Below are positions 1-8,717 of a DNA stretch of 64,000 nt, piece after piece. How positions within the stretch are numbered: the first letter of the stretch is position 1; the number at the start of each line of letters is the position of its first letter. The notes below the pieces were generated by a model. It ran no database searches and was not told the DNA's origin. It worked only from the letters and a program-made list of their open reading frames with translations. The translations under genes were made by a program, and so were the position numbers. The stretch spans positions 21,364 through 85,363 of the forward strand of contig JAHEAV010000010.1 in NCBI GenBank assembly GCA_024642565.1, read 5' to 3'. The stretch comes from Erythrobacter sp. Its GTDB lineage: Bacteria; Pseudomonadota; Alphaproteobacteria; Sphingomonadales; Sphingomonadaceae.

Positions 1-2
1 CG

Positions 3-2186
3 GGTCGCGGTGAATTTGCCTTTGATGCCTGGCTCAAGATCGGTCAGGACGGGGTGGTCACGGTGGCTGTGCCGCAGCTTGAAATGGGGCAGGGCATCAC
101 AACCTTGCTGCCGCAGATCGTGGCGCTTGAACTGGGCGCGGACTGGCGGCAGATCGCCGTGGAGCCGGCACCGGTGAGCGGTGCCTATGCCAATTCCCCG
201 CTGGCGGCAAAATGGGCGCCGTTGTGGACACCGAATTTTGCATCCTGGGCGGACGAGCCCGATGATCTTCTGGCGGTGCGTTATGCGCAGGACAAAAGGT
301 TCAATGTAACCGCCGATGGTACTGCGCTTGCCGCCTATGAAATGCCCTGCCGCAAGGCCGCCGCATCAGCGCGGGCAATGCTGTGTATGGCGGCCGCGGA
401 TCGTTGGGGAGTTGGCTGGGAAGAATGCGCGGCGGACAGTGGTTTCATCCTGCATCAGGACAAGAAGCTGAGTTTTGCGGAACTGGCCGAAGAAGCCGCG
501 GCCTATTCACCGCCCGATCCGCCGCCAATCATGCCCGAAGCGGCATCGGAGCAACCCATTGCTGGACTGTCCGATGCGCCGATCGGTTTTCCCCGGCTCG
601 ACCTGCCATCGAAGGTGGACGGTTCCCATCTGTTCGCTGGCGATGTCCGTTTGCCGGACATGGTCTATGCATCAATCCGCCATGGCCCGGTCGATCGCGC
701 GACCCTGACCTATTTCGACAAGGATGCAGCAGCAGGTCTCGGCGGTCTGGTCAGCGTGGTCGATGGCAAACGCTGGCTGGCGGCCGTCGCCGATAGCTGG
801 TTTATCGCTGACAAGGCGCTGAACCTGATGGCACCGCGCTTCGACGTGGCGGAGGCGGCGGCAAGCGAGGCGATTGAACAGGCGCTCGACACGGCGCTGC
901 GTGGCGGCAGCAAAGCGACCATCATCGCGACCCGCGGCGAAGGTGACGATCTGATCGATAAACCAAGCCTGGCCTTGCGTTACGATATTGCCCCCTCCTT
1001 GCATGCAACTCTGGAAACGTCCTCGGCCACCGCTCGTTTTGCGTCGGGACGGCTGGAATTGTGGATGGCCACGCAGGCGCCCGAATTCGCCCGAGAAGCT
1101 GCGGCAAAAGCGCTGAATATCGCGACATCCGACGTAGTGCTTTATCCGATGCCTGCCGGGGGCAGCTTTGACCGGCGGCTGGAACATGACCACGCGATTG
1201 AAATTGCCCTGATCGCCCGAGAGATTGGCCGGGACAGCGGCCGCCCGGTGCAACTGGTCTGGTCGCGCGGGCAGGAACTGCTTGTTGGCCGTCCGCGTAT
1301 GCCGGCTGCGGTGCTGGTGGCGGCAAAACTCAAATCCGGTGGTCAGGGCGAAATCCATTCGCTGCGGCTGCGCATGGCGGCCCCCTCTTCCGCGCTGGAA
1401 TTCGGACAGCGCCTGTTCGGCAACAAGACCAGCTGGGCAGCAATCGACGCGGTCAAGGATCAGGCTGACCCGATGGTGACCGAAGGCGCGATGCCGACCT
1501 ATTCGATCCCCAATGTCGCGCTGTCTCATGTGCCGGTGCGGATCGGCTTGCCTACCGGGCGGATGCGCGGCAACGCCCACGGCATCACGGCCTTTGTCAT
1601 GGAAAGCTTCATCGACGAGGTGGCATGGCGGCAGCAACGCGAGCCGCTTTCCTACCGGATCGAAATGCTGGCAGATGATGTACGACTGGCCCAGTGCCTG
1701 CAGAATGTGGCTCGGCTGGCCGGTTGGGATGCGGGTAAGGACCAAAGCGGTCAAGGGCTCGCCTGCCACCGGATTGGCGAAGGGGACAATGCCGGTCGTA
1801 TCGCCTGCATTGCCACCGCGAGGCTGGGCGATGGCGGCGCGCGAGTAACCAAGTTGAGCGCCGTGGTGGATATCGGCCGGATCGTAAATCTCGACATTGC
1901 CCGCCAGCAAATCGAAGGCGGGCTGGTTTTCGGCATGGCCATGGCGCTGGGAGCGAGCACGACCTATCTGGGCGGGCAACCGGAAATCAAACGTCTGGCC
2001 GAGCTGGGGCTTCCACAGTTGGCGGATTGTCCGGAAATCGAAGTCGATTTCATCCCAAGCAAATCCGAACCCTTCGATCCGGGAGAGCTGGGCGCGGTAG
2101 TGGCTGCACCGGCCATCGCCAATGCACTCTATTCCGCAACCGGGCTGCGCATCCGGCGCCTGCCATTATTTTCTGAGGGCATATGA
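3..2186 (+). CDS. Molybdopterin-binding subunit of a xanthine-dehydrogenase/isoquinoline-1-oxidoreductase family enzyme (5' partial)
   Basis: The reading frame is open to the first base of the window, so the N-terminus lies upstream; the visible part is about 727 residues. The family carries molybdopterin cytosine dinucleotide and hydroxylates aldehydes or N-heterocycles together with a small [2Fe-2S] subunit, which is not in this window. Seen here: the QLEMGQGI motif near the start of the visible part (a substrate/cofactor loop of IorB/CoxL-type subunits), the GLPTGRMRGNAHGITAFVMES segment typical of the Mo-binding domain, and a C-terminal GELGAVVAAPAIANALYSATG motif close to the family's G-E-x-x...PAIANAI ending. 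Long family members have about 730-780 residues, so only a short N-terminal part is missing. It overlaps hemH by 4 bp (ATGA). The substrate cannot be read from the sequence. It lies outside the aromatic island and carries none of its operator sites. Confidence 0.8.
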   Translation, partial: GRGEFAFDAWLKIGQDGVVTVAVPQLEMGQGITTLLPQIVALELGADWRQIAVEPAPVSGAYANSPLAAKWAPLWTPNFASWADEPDDLLAVRYAQDKRFNVTADGTALAAYEMPCRKAAASARAMLCMAAADRWGVGWEECAADSGFILHQDKKLSFAELAEEAAAYSPPDPPPIMPEAASEQPIAGLSDAPIGFPRLDLPSKVDGSHLFAGDVRLPDMVYASIRHGPVDRATLTYFDKDAAAGLGGLVSVVDGKRWLAAVADSWFIADKALNLMAPRFDVAEAAASEAIEQALDTALRGGSKATIIATRGEGDDLIDKPSLALRYDIAPSLHATLETSSATARFASGRLELWMATQAPEFAREAAAKALNIATSDVVLYPMPAGGSFDRRLEHDHAIEIALIAREIGRDSGRPVQLVWSRGQELLVGRPRMPAAVLVAAKLKSGGQGEIHSLRLRMAAPSSALEFGQRLFGNKTSWAAIDAVKDQADPMVTEGAMPTYSIPNVALSHVPVRIGLPTGRMRGNAHGITAFVMESFIDEVAWRQQREPLSYRIEMLADDVRLAQCLQNVARLAGWDAGKDQSGQGLACHRIGEGDNAGRIACIATARLGDGGARVTKLSAVVDIGRIVNLDIARQQIEGGLVFGMAMALGASTTYLGGQPEIKRLAELGLPQLADCPEIEVDFIPSKSEPFDPGELGAVVAAPAIANALYSATGLRIRRLPLFSEGI

Positions 2187-3205
2187 CCTGGACACCGCAA
2201 GAACTGCCAAGCAGCCATCCGCCCGTTCACAGTGGCGGTGTTGGTGTGCTGCTGGTGAATCTTGGCACGCCCGATGCGCCAACGCCGCAAGCGGTAAAGC
2301 GATATCTGGCTGAATTCCTGTCCGACAAACGGGTTGTGGAAATCCCTGCGATCATCTGGCAGCCGATTTTGCGTGGGATCATCCTGAACACCCGGCCCAG
2401 AAAATCGGCCCATGCTTACAGTCAGGTCTGGACCGAGAAGGGTTCGCCCCTGGCCGCAATTACGGCCGAGCAGGCAGAAGCCTTGCAGGCGCGGCTGGGT
2501 ACATCGGTCAAGGTCGGCTGGGGGATGCGTTACGGCAATCCCTCCATTGCGCAGGAACTGACCCGGCTAAAGGAACAGGGCTGCGACCGGATTTTGCTGG
2601 CGCCGCTCTATCCGCAATATTCGAGCGCGACGACGGCCACGGTGGTGGACAAGACTGCCGAGGCGCTTGGCGATATGCGCTGGCAGCCCAGCTTGCGGGT
2701 CTTGCCGCCATACCATGATGATCCCGCCTATATTGCCGCGCTGGCACGTGATCTGTCCCGTCAGCTGGATGGATTATCCTTTGAGCCGGAGCTGCTGCTG
2801 CTCAGCTTTCACGGTATGCCGCAGCGCACGCTCGAATTGGGCGATCCCTATCACTGCCACTGCCGCAAGACCGCGCGGTTGTTGCAAGCGTTGATGGATC
2901 GCCCCGGTCTCCGCTTCGAAACGACATTCCAGTCGCGCTTTGGCAGGGCGAAATGGCTCGAGCCGGCGACCGATGCCACTTTGGAAGCACAGGCAAAGGG
3001 TGGCACCCGGCGCATTGCCATCGCCGCACCCGGTTTTTCGGCCGACTGCCTTGAAACATTGGAAGAACTGGCAATCCAGGGCCGCGAGCAATTTCTGGAA
3101 GGTGGCGGTACGCATTTTGCCGCCCTTTCCTGCCTCAATGCCGGCGATGCGGGAATGGACATGCTCGACGCTATCGTGCGGCGAGAACTTTCCGGCTGGA
3201 TTTAG
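2183..3205 (+). CDS. hemH: Ferrochelatase
   Basis: A 340-residue cytosolic ferrochelatase that inserts Fe2+ into protoporphyrin IX in the last step of haem synthesis. Evidence: the N-terminal GVGVLLVNLGTPDAP motif, SFHGMPQRTLELGDPYHCHC with the catalytic His in SFHGMP, FQSRFGRAKWLEP, and the C-terminal PGFSADCLETLEE signature. The length is normal for an alphaproteobacterial HemH. The ATG overlaps the stop of the upstream molybdenum enzyme (ATGA), so the two are probably co-transcribed. The haem-dependent P450 directly follows, and the quinohaemoprotein dehydrogenase lies further downstream, but no regulatory link is visible. Confidence 0.95.
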   Translation: MTWTPQELPSSHPPVHSGGVGVLLVNLGTPDAPTPQAVKRYLAEFLSDKRVVEIPAIIWQPILRGIILNTRPRKSAHAYSQVWTEKGSPLAAITAEQAEALQARLGTSVKVGWGMRYGNPSIAQELTRLKEQGCDRILLAPLYPQYSSATTATVVDKTAEALGDMRWQPSLRVLPPYHDDPAYIAALARDLSRQLDGLSFEPELLLLSFHGMPQRTLELGDPYHCHCRKTARLLQALMDRPGLRFETTFQSRFGRAKWLEPATDATLEAQAKGGTRRIAIAAPGFSADCLETLEELAIQGREQFLEGGGTHFAALSCLNAGDAGMDMLDAIVRRELSGWI

Positions 3206-3214
3206 CCTCGGGAT

Positions 3215-3236
3215 TTACTTACACTAAGGTAAGTAA
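3215..3236. promoter_or_regulatory. Perfect 8-bp inverted repeat (operator-like) overlapping the P450 leader
   Basis: TTACTTAC-N6-GTAAGTAA is a perfect palindrome with 8-bp arms and a 6-bp spacer. It ends 10 bp before the ATG of the P450 gene and overlaps its AAGGAA ribosome-binding region. Size and symmetry suit a TetR/AcrR-type repressor, but no such regulator is in the window. It differs in sequence and spacing from the GTATGT-N3-RCATAC site used in the aromatic island. Confidence 0.6.
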
Positions 3237-3246
3237 GGAACGAAAA

Positions 3247-4659
3247 ATGGCCAGCGCAGCGAAAGCTCCAACTAACTTTGCCGATGTCCCCCATGCCGGG
3301 ATCGTGCCCCAACCCACGCATTGGAGCCAGCATTTGCCCGAAGGGGCACTGTCGCATATTCCCGGTGAACGCGGGCTGCCGGTGGTCGGCAATACTTTCA
3401 AGATGCTGGCCGATCCCCATGCTTTCGCCAAGCGGATGTACGAAACTTTCGGCCCGGTTTACACCAACCGCGCCTTCGGGCGCTGGCATGTCGCGTTGAT
3501 CGGCGCCGATGCCAACGAACTGATGCTGTTCGACCGGGAAAAGCTGTTCTCATCCGAACAGGGTTGGGGACCTGTGCTCGACCAATTGTTCCCGCGCGGG
3601 TTGATGCTGATGGATTTTGATCCTCATCGCGCCGACCGCCGCGCTTTGTCGATTGCCTTCAAGCCTGAACCGATGCGCCATTATGCCGATTCGCTGAACC
3701 GCGGGATTGCCGAACGGGTGGTGCAATGGGGCGGGGCATCGATGCAATTCTACCCGGCGATCAAGGCGCTGACTCTGGATCTGGCGGCCGACAGTTTCAT
3801 TGGTTTGCCGCTGGGTGAAGACGCGGACCGGATCAACCAGGCCTTCGTCTACATGGTGCAAGCCTCGGTCGCGCCGATCCGCAAGCCTTATCCCGGCACC
3901 TTGATGCGCAAAGGCGTGAAGAGCCGCGAATATCTGGTCGATTTCTTTACCAAGGAGACTTTGCGCCGCCGTGCCGAGGGCGGCGGGCAGGATATGTTCA
4001 GCCAGTTCGCTACCGCCACGCTGGAGGATGGATCGCTTATGCCGGTCGATTCTGTTGTCGATCACATGAACTTCCTGATGATGGCGGCGCATGACACGAT
4101 TACGTCCAGCGCGACCTCTCTGATCTGGTTGCTGGCCGCAAATCCGAAATGGCAGGAACAATTGCGGCAGGAATTGCGCGCCGTAACCGGCGGGGAAGGC
4201 CGGCCGCTTGCCTATGACGACCTGGGCAAGCTCGAACTGACCGAAATGGCCTTCAAGGAAGCGCTGCGGATGATCCCGCCCGTGCCTTCGACCCCGCGCC
4301 GCGCGCTGCGTTCGTTCGAATATGGCGGATATACCATTCCGGGCGGCGCGCAGGTCGGTATCAATGCCCATCTGGTCCACCATCAGGAAGAACATTGGGA
4401 CGATCCCTATCGCTTCGATCCGATGCGTTTTACGCCGGACAAGGTAAAGGCGCGGCACAAATATGCCTGGGTGCCGTTTGGCGGCGGCGCGCATATGTGC
4501 CTGGGGCTGCATTTTGCCTATATGCAGGTCAAGATCCTGCTGGCGCATGTGCTGACCCGCTACGAGATCGAACTGGCCGAAGGGTACACGCCGGAATGGC
4601 AACCCTGGCCGATCCCCAAGCCGAAGGACGGGCTGAAAGTTACGTTTCGGCCGCTCTAG
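3247..4659 (+). CDS. Cytochrome P450
   Basis: A 470-residue soluble-type bacterial cytochrome P450 monooxygenase. The haem-binding loop FGGGAHMCLG lies at about residues 411-420, with Cys418 as the proximal thiolate. The ExxR motif of helix K is EALR, followed by the PPVPSTPRRAL segment. The I-helix carries the oxygen-activating segment AAHDTITSS. No transmembrane anchor is visible at the N-terminus. The general layout resembles CYP51/CYP120-like bacterial P450s rather than the vanillate/guaiacol P450s, but subfamily and substrate are not assigned. No ferredoxin or reductase gene is adjacent. The start is fixed by AAGGAACGAAAAATG. Transcription probably responds to the inverted repeat at 3215-3236. 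Confidence 0.9.
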   Translation: MASAAKAPTNFADVPHAGIVPQPTHWSQHLPEGALSHIPGERGLPVVGNTFKMLADPHAFAKRMYETFGPVYTNRAFGRWHVALIGADANELMLFDREKLFSSEQGWGPVLDQLFPRGLMLMDFDPHRADRRALSIAFKPEPMRHYADSLNRGIAERVVQWGGASMQFYPAIKALTLDLAADSFIGLPLGEDADRINQAFVYMVQASVAPIRKPYPGTLMRKGVKSREYLVDFFTKETLRRRAEGGGQDMFSQFATATLEDGSLMPVDSVVDHMNFLMMAAHDTITSSATSLIWLLAANPKWQEQLRQELRAVTGGEGRPLAYDDLGKLELTEMAFKEALRMIPPVPSTPRRALRSFEYGGYTIPGGAQVGINAHLVHHQEEHWDDPYRFDPMRFTPDKVKARHKYAWVPFGGGAHMCLGLHFAYMQVKILLAHVLTRYEIELAEGYTPEWQPWPIPKPKDGLKVTFRPL

Positions 4660-4665
4660 CCAAAG

Positions 4666-4848
4666 CTAGAAATCAATTGCGATGCCGTTCTTTTCCCAAT
4701 CGCCATAGCGGGTTGGGCTGAGGCCGTGTTTGTCCCCGTCCCCATGCGTGTCTGCCGGTTTTGCCGGGGCCGGTTCGGGCGGCGCTTCATCGCTCCAGTA
4801 ACTGGGCTTGTCGAAACGTTCGGGCCGGATGGTTGCACGCTTGGTCAT
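4666..4848 (-). CDS. DUF1674 / SDHAF4-like small protein
   Basis: A 60-residue protein whose C-terminus PTRYGDWEKNGIAIDF is the DUF1674 signature (PTRYGDWExxGxxxDF), the family that includes the mitochondrial succinate dehydrogenase assembly factor SDHAF4. The N-terminal two thirds are Pro/Asp-rich and probably disordered. By homology it may help flavinylated SdhA assemble; that role is inferred. The ATG at 4848 is chosen because it gives the normal short length, although the frame stays open far upstream on the antisense of rsmB. It is divergent from rsmB (54 bp apart) and convergent with the P450. Confidence 0.85.
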   Translation of the reverse strand: MTKRATIRPERFDKPSYWSDEAPPEPAPAKPADTHGDGDKHGLSPTRYGDWEKNGIAIDF

Positions 4849-4902
4849 GGCCGGAACATGGTATCGCTGGCTCTCAATTGCAATCGCGGATAGGGGCCTT
4901 GC

Positions 4903-6144
4903 ATGGTTGATACCCCCGGATTGCCCGCCCGCCGCGCTGCCCTGCGCATGATGGATGCCGTTCTGCACCGGGGGGAGACCCTCGAACAGGCGGAGCGATC
5001 GGCCCTGCGGACCATCAATGGCCCTGCTGACCGCGCTCTGGCCCGTGCCATCGCCAGCGAAGTGATGCGCTGGCTGGTCGATCTGGACGATATGATCGAC
5101 AGCGCCACCCGGAACCGGTTGGCAGATGATGCCAAGGTGCGCAGCGTGCTGCGGCTGATGCTGGTCCAGTGGCTGCGCTTTGACACTCCGCCCCATGCCG
5201 TTATCGCCACGGCACTGCCACTGCTGGATGGCGGGCCGCGCAGGCTGGCCCACGGGGTGTTTTCGACGCTTAACAAACAGGCCATGAGCTTGCCCGAAAG
5301 CCCGACCCCGCCGGATCCGGTGGCAATGCGCTGGGGCGACCGTGCGCTCGACATTTTTGGCGCATTGGGGGAACCGCCGCCGCTCGATCTGGCCCTGCGC
5401 GACTGGACGCAAACCGACCATTGGGCTGCCGAATTGGGCGGCCACAGCCTCGCCCCCGGCCATGTCCGCCTGCCACGCGGGACACGGGTGGAGGAAATTC
5501 CCGGTTTCGAGGAAGGGGCATGGTGGGTGCAAGACCTTGCCGCGACCTTGCCCGCCCGGCTTTTGGGCCGGGGTGAAGGCCGCCGCGTCCTCGACCTCTG
5601 CGCCGCGCCGGGCGGCAAGACGTTGCAATTGGCCGCTGCTGGCTGGCAGGTAACCGCGCTGGATGTGCACGAACGGCGGCTGGATATGCTCCGCGCCAAT
5701 CTGGAACGGACGGGGCTTTCCGCCGAGATTATCACGGCCGATGCGCTGAAATGGCAGCCGGCCGGACCATTCGACGCCATTTTGCTGGATGCACCCTGCA
5801 CTGCCACCGGCACTTGCCGCCGACATCCCGATGTGCTGCACCGGATCGGCCAGCGCCAGATCGCCGAGATGGCAGAGCTGCAGGCGGCGCTGCTGAAGCG
5901 CGCCGCATCGTGGCTGAGTGGGGGCGGCACGCTGGTTTACGCCGTATGTTCGCTGGAAGATGCCGAAGGCGCGGAACAGACCGGCGCGGTAAAACTGGCT
6001 CAGGTGCCAATTACCGCGGAAGAACTGCCCGCAGGTTTGCAGCCTGACGCAGATGGCTGGCTGCGCACGGATCCGTCGATGCTGCCAGAAGCCGGTGGGC
6101 TTGACGGGTTCTATGTCGGGCGCTGGCGGCAGGCCGCCGCTTGA
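4903..6144 (+). CDS. rsmB: RsmB-family rRNA (cytosine-C5) methyltransferase
   Basis: A 413-residue protein with an N-terminal NusB-like RNA-binding domain (about 1-130) and a C-terminal NOL1/NOP2/Sun SAM-dependent methyltransferase domain. Motif I is LDLCAAPGGKTLQLA, motif IV is DAPCTATGTCRRHPD (Cys299), and motif VI contains YAVCSLE (Cys349), giving the two catalytic cysteines of m5C methyltransferases. E. coli RsmB methylates C967 of 16S rRNA; the same role is inferred here. The length is close to the usual 430. Confidence 0.9.
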   Translation: MVDTPGLPARRAALRMMDAVLHRGETLEQAERSALRTINGPADRALARAIASEVMRWLVDLDDMIDSATRNRLADDAKVRSVLRLMLVQWLRFDTPPHAVIATALPLLDGGPRRLAHGVFSTLNKQAMSLPESPTPPDPVAMRWGDRALDIFGALGEPPPLDLALRDWTQTDHWAAELGGHSLAPGHVRLPRGTRVEEIPGFEEGAWWVQDLAATLPARLLGRGEGRRVLDLCAAPGGKTLQLAAAGWQVTALDVHERRLDMLRANLERTGLSAEIITADALKWQPAGPFDAILLDAPCTATGTCRRHPDVLHRIGQRQIAEMAELQAALLKRAASWLSGGGTLVYAVCSLEDAEGAEQTGAVKLAQVPITAEELPAGLQPDADGWLRTDPSMLPEAGGLDGFYVGRWRQAAA

Positions 6145-6157
6145 ACCGGGTGACAAA

Positions 6158-6174
6158 GGTGACACAGTGTCACC
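6158..6174. repeat. GTGACAC inverted repeat cluster between rsmB and msrA
   Basis: GGTGACAC-A-GTGTCACC is a perfect 8-bp inverted repeat around one central base. Further direct copies of GGGTGACA occur at about 6148-6155 and 6229-6237. The 222-bp stretch between the convergent ends of rsmB and msrA holds no gene. The repeat could be a protein-binding site or a dispersed intergenic repeat; no poly-T tract follows, so it is not a clear terminator. Confidence 0.5.
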
Positions 6175-6366
6175 CGCCATGTTTCCTATCAATCTATTGA
6201 AATATCAGCATTATCAGCAAATATTGACGGGTGACACTCTTGCTGTGTCGGAACCGTTTTGCCGCTGGTGGGATCAACCCCTGTACGATCAACACTGATA
6301 AAGAGCCTGCGCCGGTCTAACAGCCTTGTCCGGTGTAGGAAAATTCCCTTTCGCGGCGCGCCGGAC

Positions 6367-6906
6367 TCAGCCCTTCAGCCGTTCGCTAAAGCCTTTGCGC
6401 AGTTTTGCCAGTTTTGGCGGGATCACCGCCATGCAATAGGGGTTTCGCTGGCCTTCGCCTTCCCAATATTCCTGGTGGTAATCCTCAGCCGGATACCAGA
6501 TTGTTGCTTCTTCGATCGTGGTCACCGCCTGCTGCCCTTCATGCTCTGCGTTCCAACGGGTGATCGCGGCTTCGGCCTCGGCACGCTGCGCATCGTCGAG
6601 CGGAAAGATCGCACTGCGATATTGGGTGCCGATATCGTTACCCTGGCGGTTCAATTGCGAAGGATCATGCGTCGCCATGAAGACATCGAGCAGATCGGCA
6701 TAGGTGATGGTTTCAGCGGCGAAGGTCACCCGAATCGCTTCGGCATGGCCGGTGGTACCGCTGCAGACCTGTTTGTAAGTCGGGTCTGACATGGTGCCGC
6801 CGATATAGCCGCTTTCAACCTCGCTCACGCCGCCCAATTGGCGGAACACGGCTTCGGTGCACCAGAAACACCCGCCGGCAATGATGGCCTGTTCGGTAGC
6901 TGACAT
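6367..6906 (-). CDS. msrA: Peptide methionine-S-sulfoxide reductase A
   Basis: A 179-residue MsrA that reduces methionine S-sulfoxide in proteins using thioredoxin. The active-site motif GGCFWC is at residues 11-16 (Cys13 catalytic), followed by EAVFRQLGGVSEVESGYIGG and the GHAEAIRVTF motif. The length is typical of the short cytosolic form. The ATG at 6906 is preferred over an in-frame upstream start because it begins just before the conserved IIAGGCFWC strand. It is convergent with rsmB and divergent from the next gene. Confidence 0.93.
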   Translation of the reverse strand: MSATEQAIIAGGCFWCTEAVFRQLGGVSEVESGYIGGTMSDPTYKQVCSGTTGHAEAIRVTFAAETITYADLLDVFMATHDPSQLNRQGNDIGTQYRSAIFPLDDAQRAEAEAAITRWNAEHEGQQAVTTIEEATIWYPAEDYHQEYWEGEGQRNPYCMAVIPPKLAKLRKGFSERLKG

Positions 6907-7024
6907 TTTCGCTGATCTCCGTAATTCACCGATGCAGATAGGAAGCCCGCACGCTCTTGTCATGCCCTAGCCAATCACTAAAGTACGCCGCAGACCAATC
7001 CCCCTGAATGTCCGGAGAGAATTC

Positions 7025-7858
7025 ATGCGCCCGTTTCTTGCTGCAACCGCCGTTCTTGCCGCATTGGCAATGGCCGCACCCGCCATTGCCGACCACCACG
7101 CGGCATCCGGCGGCAGTGCTGCCCATGCGCTGGCGGATGTGCTGAACAGCCCCGCCCGATCGGCCGACCAGCCGCGCGACCAGTTTCGCCATCCCGCGCA
7201 AACGCTCGAATTTTTCCAGGTGAAGCCCGGCATGACCGTGGTGGATATGGTGCCCGGCGGCGGCTGGTACACACGCGTTCTGGTCCCCTATCTCGGGGCG
7301 CAGGGCAAATATATCGCTCTCAGCCCGGATGTCGCCAACACGCGTAATGACCGGATAAAGGAAAGCTGGGGCGGACTGTCCGGAACATTTCCGGCGCAAT
7401 TGGCCGAATGGGGCCTGGCCGGCACCACGGCTGCGGGCATGAACAGCGACCAGTTGACGCCCGAAATGAACGGCACGGTGGACCGGGTACTGATCTTCCG
7501 TGAAATGCACAATCTCCACCGCTTCGGCTTCCTGCATTACGAACTCGGCACGATCCATTCGCTCCTCAAGGATGATGGCCTGCTCGGCATTGTTCAGCAC
7601 CGTGCGAAGGACGATGCGCCCGTAGCCTATGTTTCCGGCGCCAATGGTTACATGCGCCAGAAAGACATTATCGGCATGGTCGAATCGCATGGCTTCGAAC
7701 TGGTCGGAACCAGCGAAATCAATGCCAATGCCAAGGATCCGGCAAACCACCCGCGCGGCGTGTGGGAAATGCCGCCGGTGTGGGGCAGCAAGCGGCCGGA
7801 ACTGGAACAGCTGGGTGAAAGCGACCGCATGACCTTGCTGTTCCGCAAGCGGCAGTGA
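7025..7858 (+). CDS. Exported class I SAM-methyltransferase-like protein
   Basis: A 277-residue protein with a clear Sec signal peptide (residues about 1-22, ending APAIA|D) before a Rossmann-like fold resembling a SAM-dependent methyltransferase. The motif I equivalent is VVDMVPGGGWYTRVL. Other recognisable parts are the NDRIKESWGG region and REMHNLHRFG. Proteins of this kind are common in sphingomonads and are annotated as class I methyltransferases, yet a periplasmic location with no SAM supply makes the enzymatic role doubtful. It ends 7 bp before aguB, so the two are probably co-transcribed. Confidence 0.7.
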   Translation: MRPFLAATAVLAALAMAAPAIADHHAASGGSAAHALADVLNSPARSADQPRDQFRHPAQTLEFFQVKPGMTVVDMVPGGGWYTRVLVPYLGAQGKYIALSPDVANTRNDRIKESWGGLSGTFPAQLAEWGLAGTTAAGMNSDQLTPEMNGTVDRVLIFREMHNLHRFGFLHYELGTIHSLLKDDGLLGIVQHRAKDDAPVAYVSGANGYMRQKDIIGMVESHGFELVGTSEINANAKDPANHPRGVWEMPPVWGSKRPELEQLGESDRMTLLFRKRQ

Positions 7859-7865
7859 TGGCACC

Positions 7866-8717
7866 ATGACCACGCTTACCGTCGCGGCATTGCAATTGCC
7901 CCTGGGTTCGGCTGACGAGGCCGAAAACATCGCCGCCGTTTCCGCACTGGTGGAACAGGCGGCGGGCCAGGGCGCGCAGTTGATCCTGCCGCCGGAATTG
8001 TTCTCCGGCCCCTATTTCTGCCGCGAAGAAGATGAATCCCTGTTCGCGCTGGCGCGCCCGCTGGGCCAACATCCATCGGTCCTTGCGATGCAGGCGCTCG
8101 CCGCAACGTTGAAAGTCGCCATCCCGACCAGTTTCTTCGAACGCGACGGCCAGCATTACTACAACACGCTGGCGATGATCGGGCCGGATGGCGGGATCAT
8201 GGGCACCTATCGCAAAAGCCACATTCCCGATGGGCCGGGTTACGAGGAAAAATACTATTTCCGCCCCGGCAATGGTGGATTCAAGGTGTGGGATATCTTC
8301 GGCGCGCGGATCGGCGTGGGGATCTGCTGGGACCAGTGGTATCCCGAATGCGCGCGGGTCATGGCGCTGATGGGGGCCGAAGTGTTGCTTTACCCCACGG
8401 CCATTGGCTCGGAACCCTATGATGCCGATCTCGACACCAGCCGCATGTGGCGCCGCGCCATGCTGGGCCATGCGGTATCCAATTGTATGCCGGTCATCGC
8501 CGCCAACCGGATCGGCGCCGAAGGGGACCAGACCTTCTACGGCCACAGTTTCATTGCGGACGAATGGGGGGATTATCTTGCGGAATATGCCGCCGGGGAA
8601 ACCGGGGTGCTGACCGCCACGCTCGACCTTGCGCGTTCAGCAAAACATCGTGCCGGAATGGGGTTCTTCCGCGATCGCCGGCCCCAGCTCTATGGCCGGA
8701 TTTGCGAGGACATCTGA
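7866..8717 (+). CDS. aguB: N-carbamoylputrescine amidase
   Basis: A 283-residue carbon-nitrogen hydrolase (nitrilase superfamily) that converts N-carbamoylputrescine to putrescine, CO2 and NH3 in the agmatine route of polyamine synthesis. The Glu-Lys-Cys triad is visible: Glu44 in LPPELFSG, Lys117 in YRKSHIP and Cys154 in GICWDQWYPE. The conserved GPGYEEKYYF and SEPYDADLDTS segments are those of AguB rather than of other nitrilases. Length is normal. The agmatine deiminase partner (aguA) is not in the window. Confidence 0.92.
   Translation: MTTLTVAALQLPLGSADEAENIAAVSALVEQAAGQGAQLILPPELFSGPYFCREEDESLFALARPLGQHPSVLAMQALAATLKVAIPTSFFERDGQHYYNTLAMIGPDGGIMGTYRKSHIPDGPGYEEKYYFRPGNGGFKVWDIFGARIGVGICWDQWYPECARVMALMGAEVLLYPTAIGSEPYDADLDTSRMWRRAMLGHAVSNCMPVIAANRIGAEGDQTFYGHSFIADEWGDYLAEYAAGETGVLTATLDLARSAKHRAGMGFFRDRRPQLYGRICEDI

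Noticed and set aside
672..1979. 435-residue minus-strand open frame opposite the molybdenum hydroxylase gene
   Set aside because: It is antisense to a gene with clear family motifs, has low-complexity Arg/His/Gly-rich content and matches no protein fold; typical G+C-rich shadow frame.
4666..6192. 508-residue minus-strand frame covering rsmB
   Set aside because: Only its last 60 residues (DUF1674) are real; the rest is the antisense of rsmB left open by high G+C.
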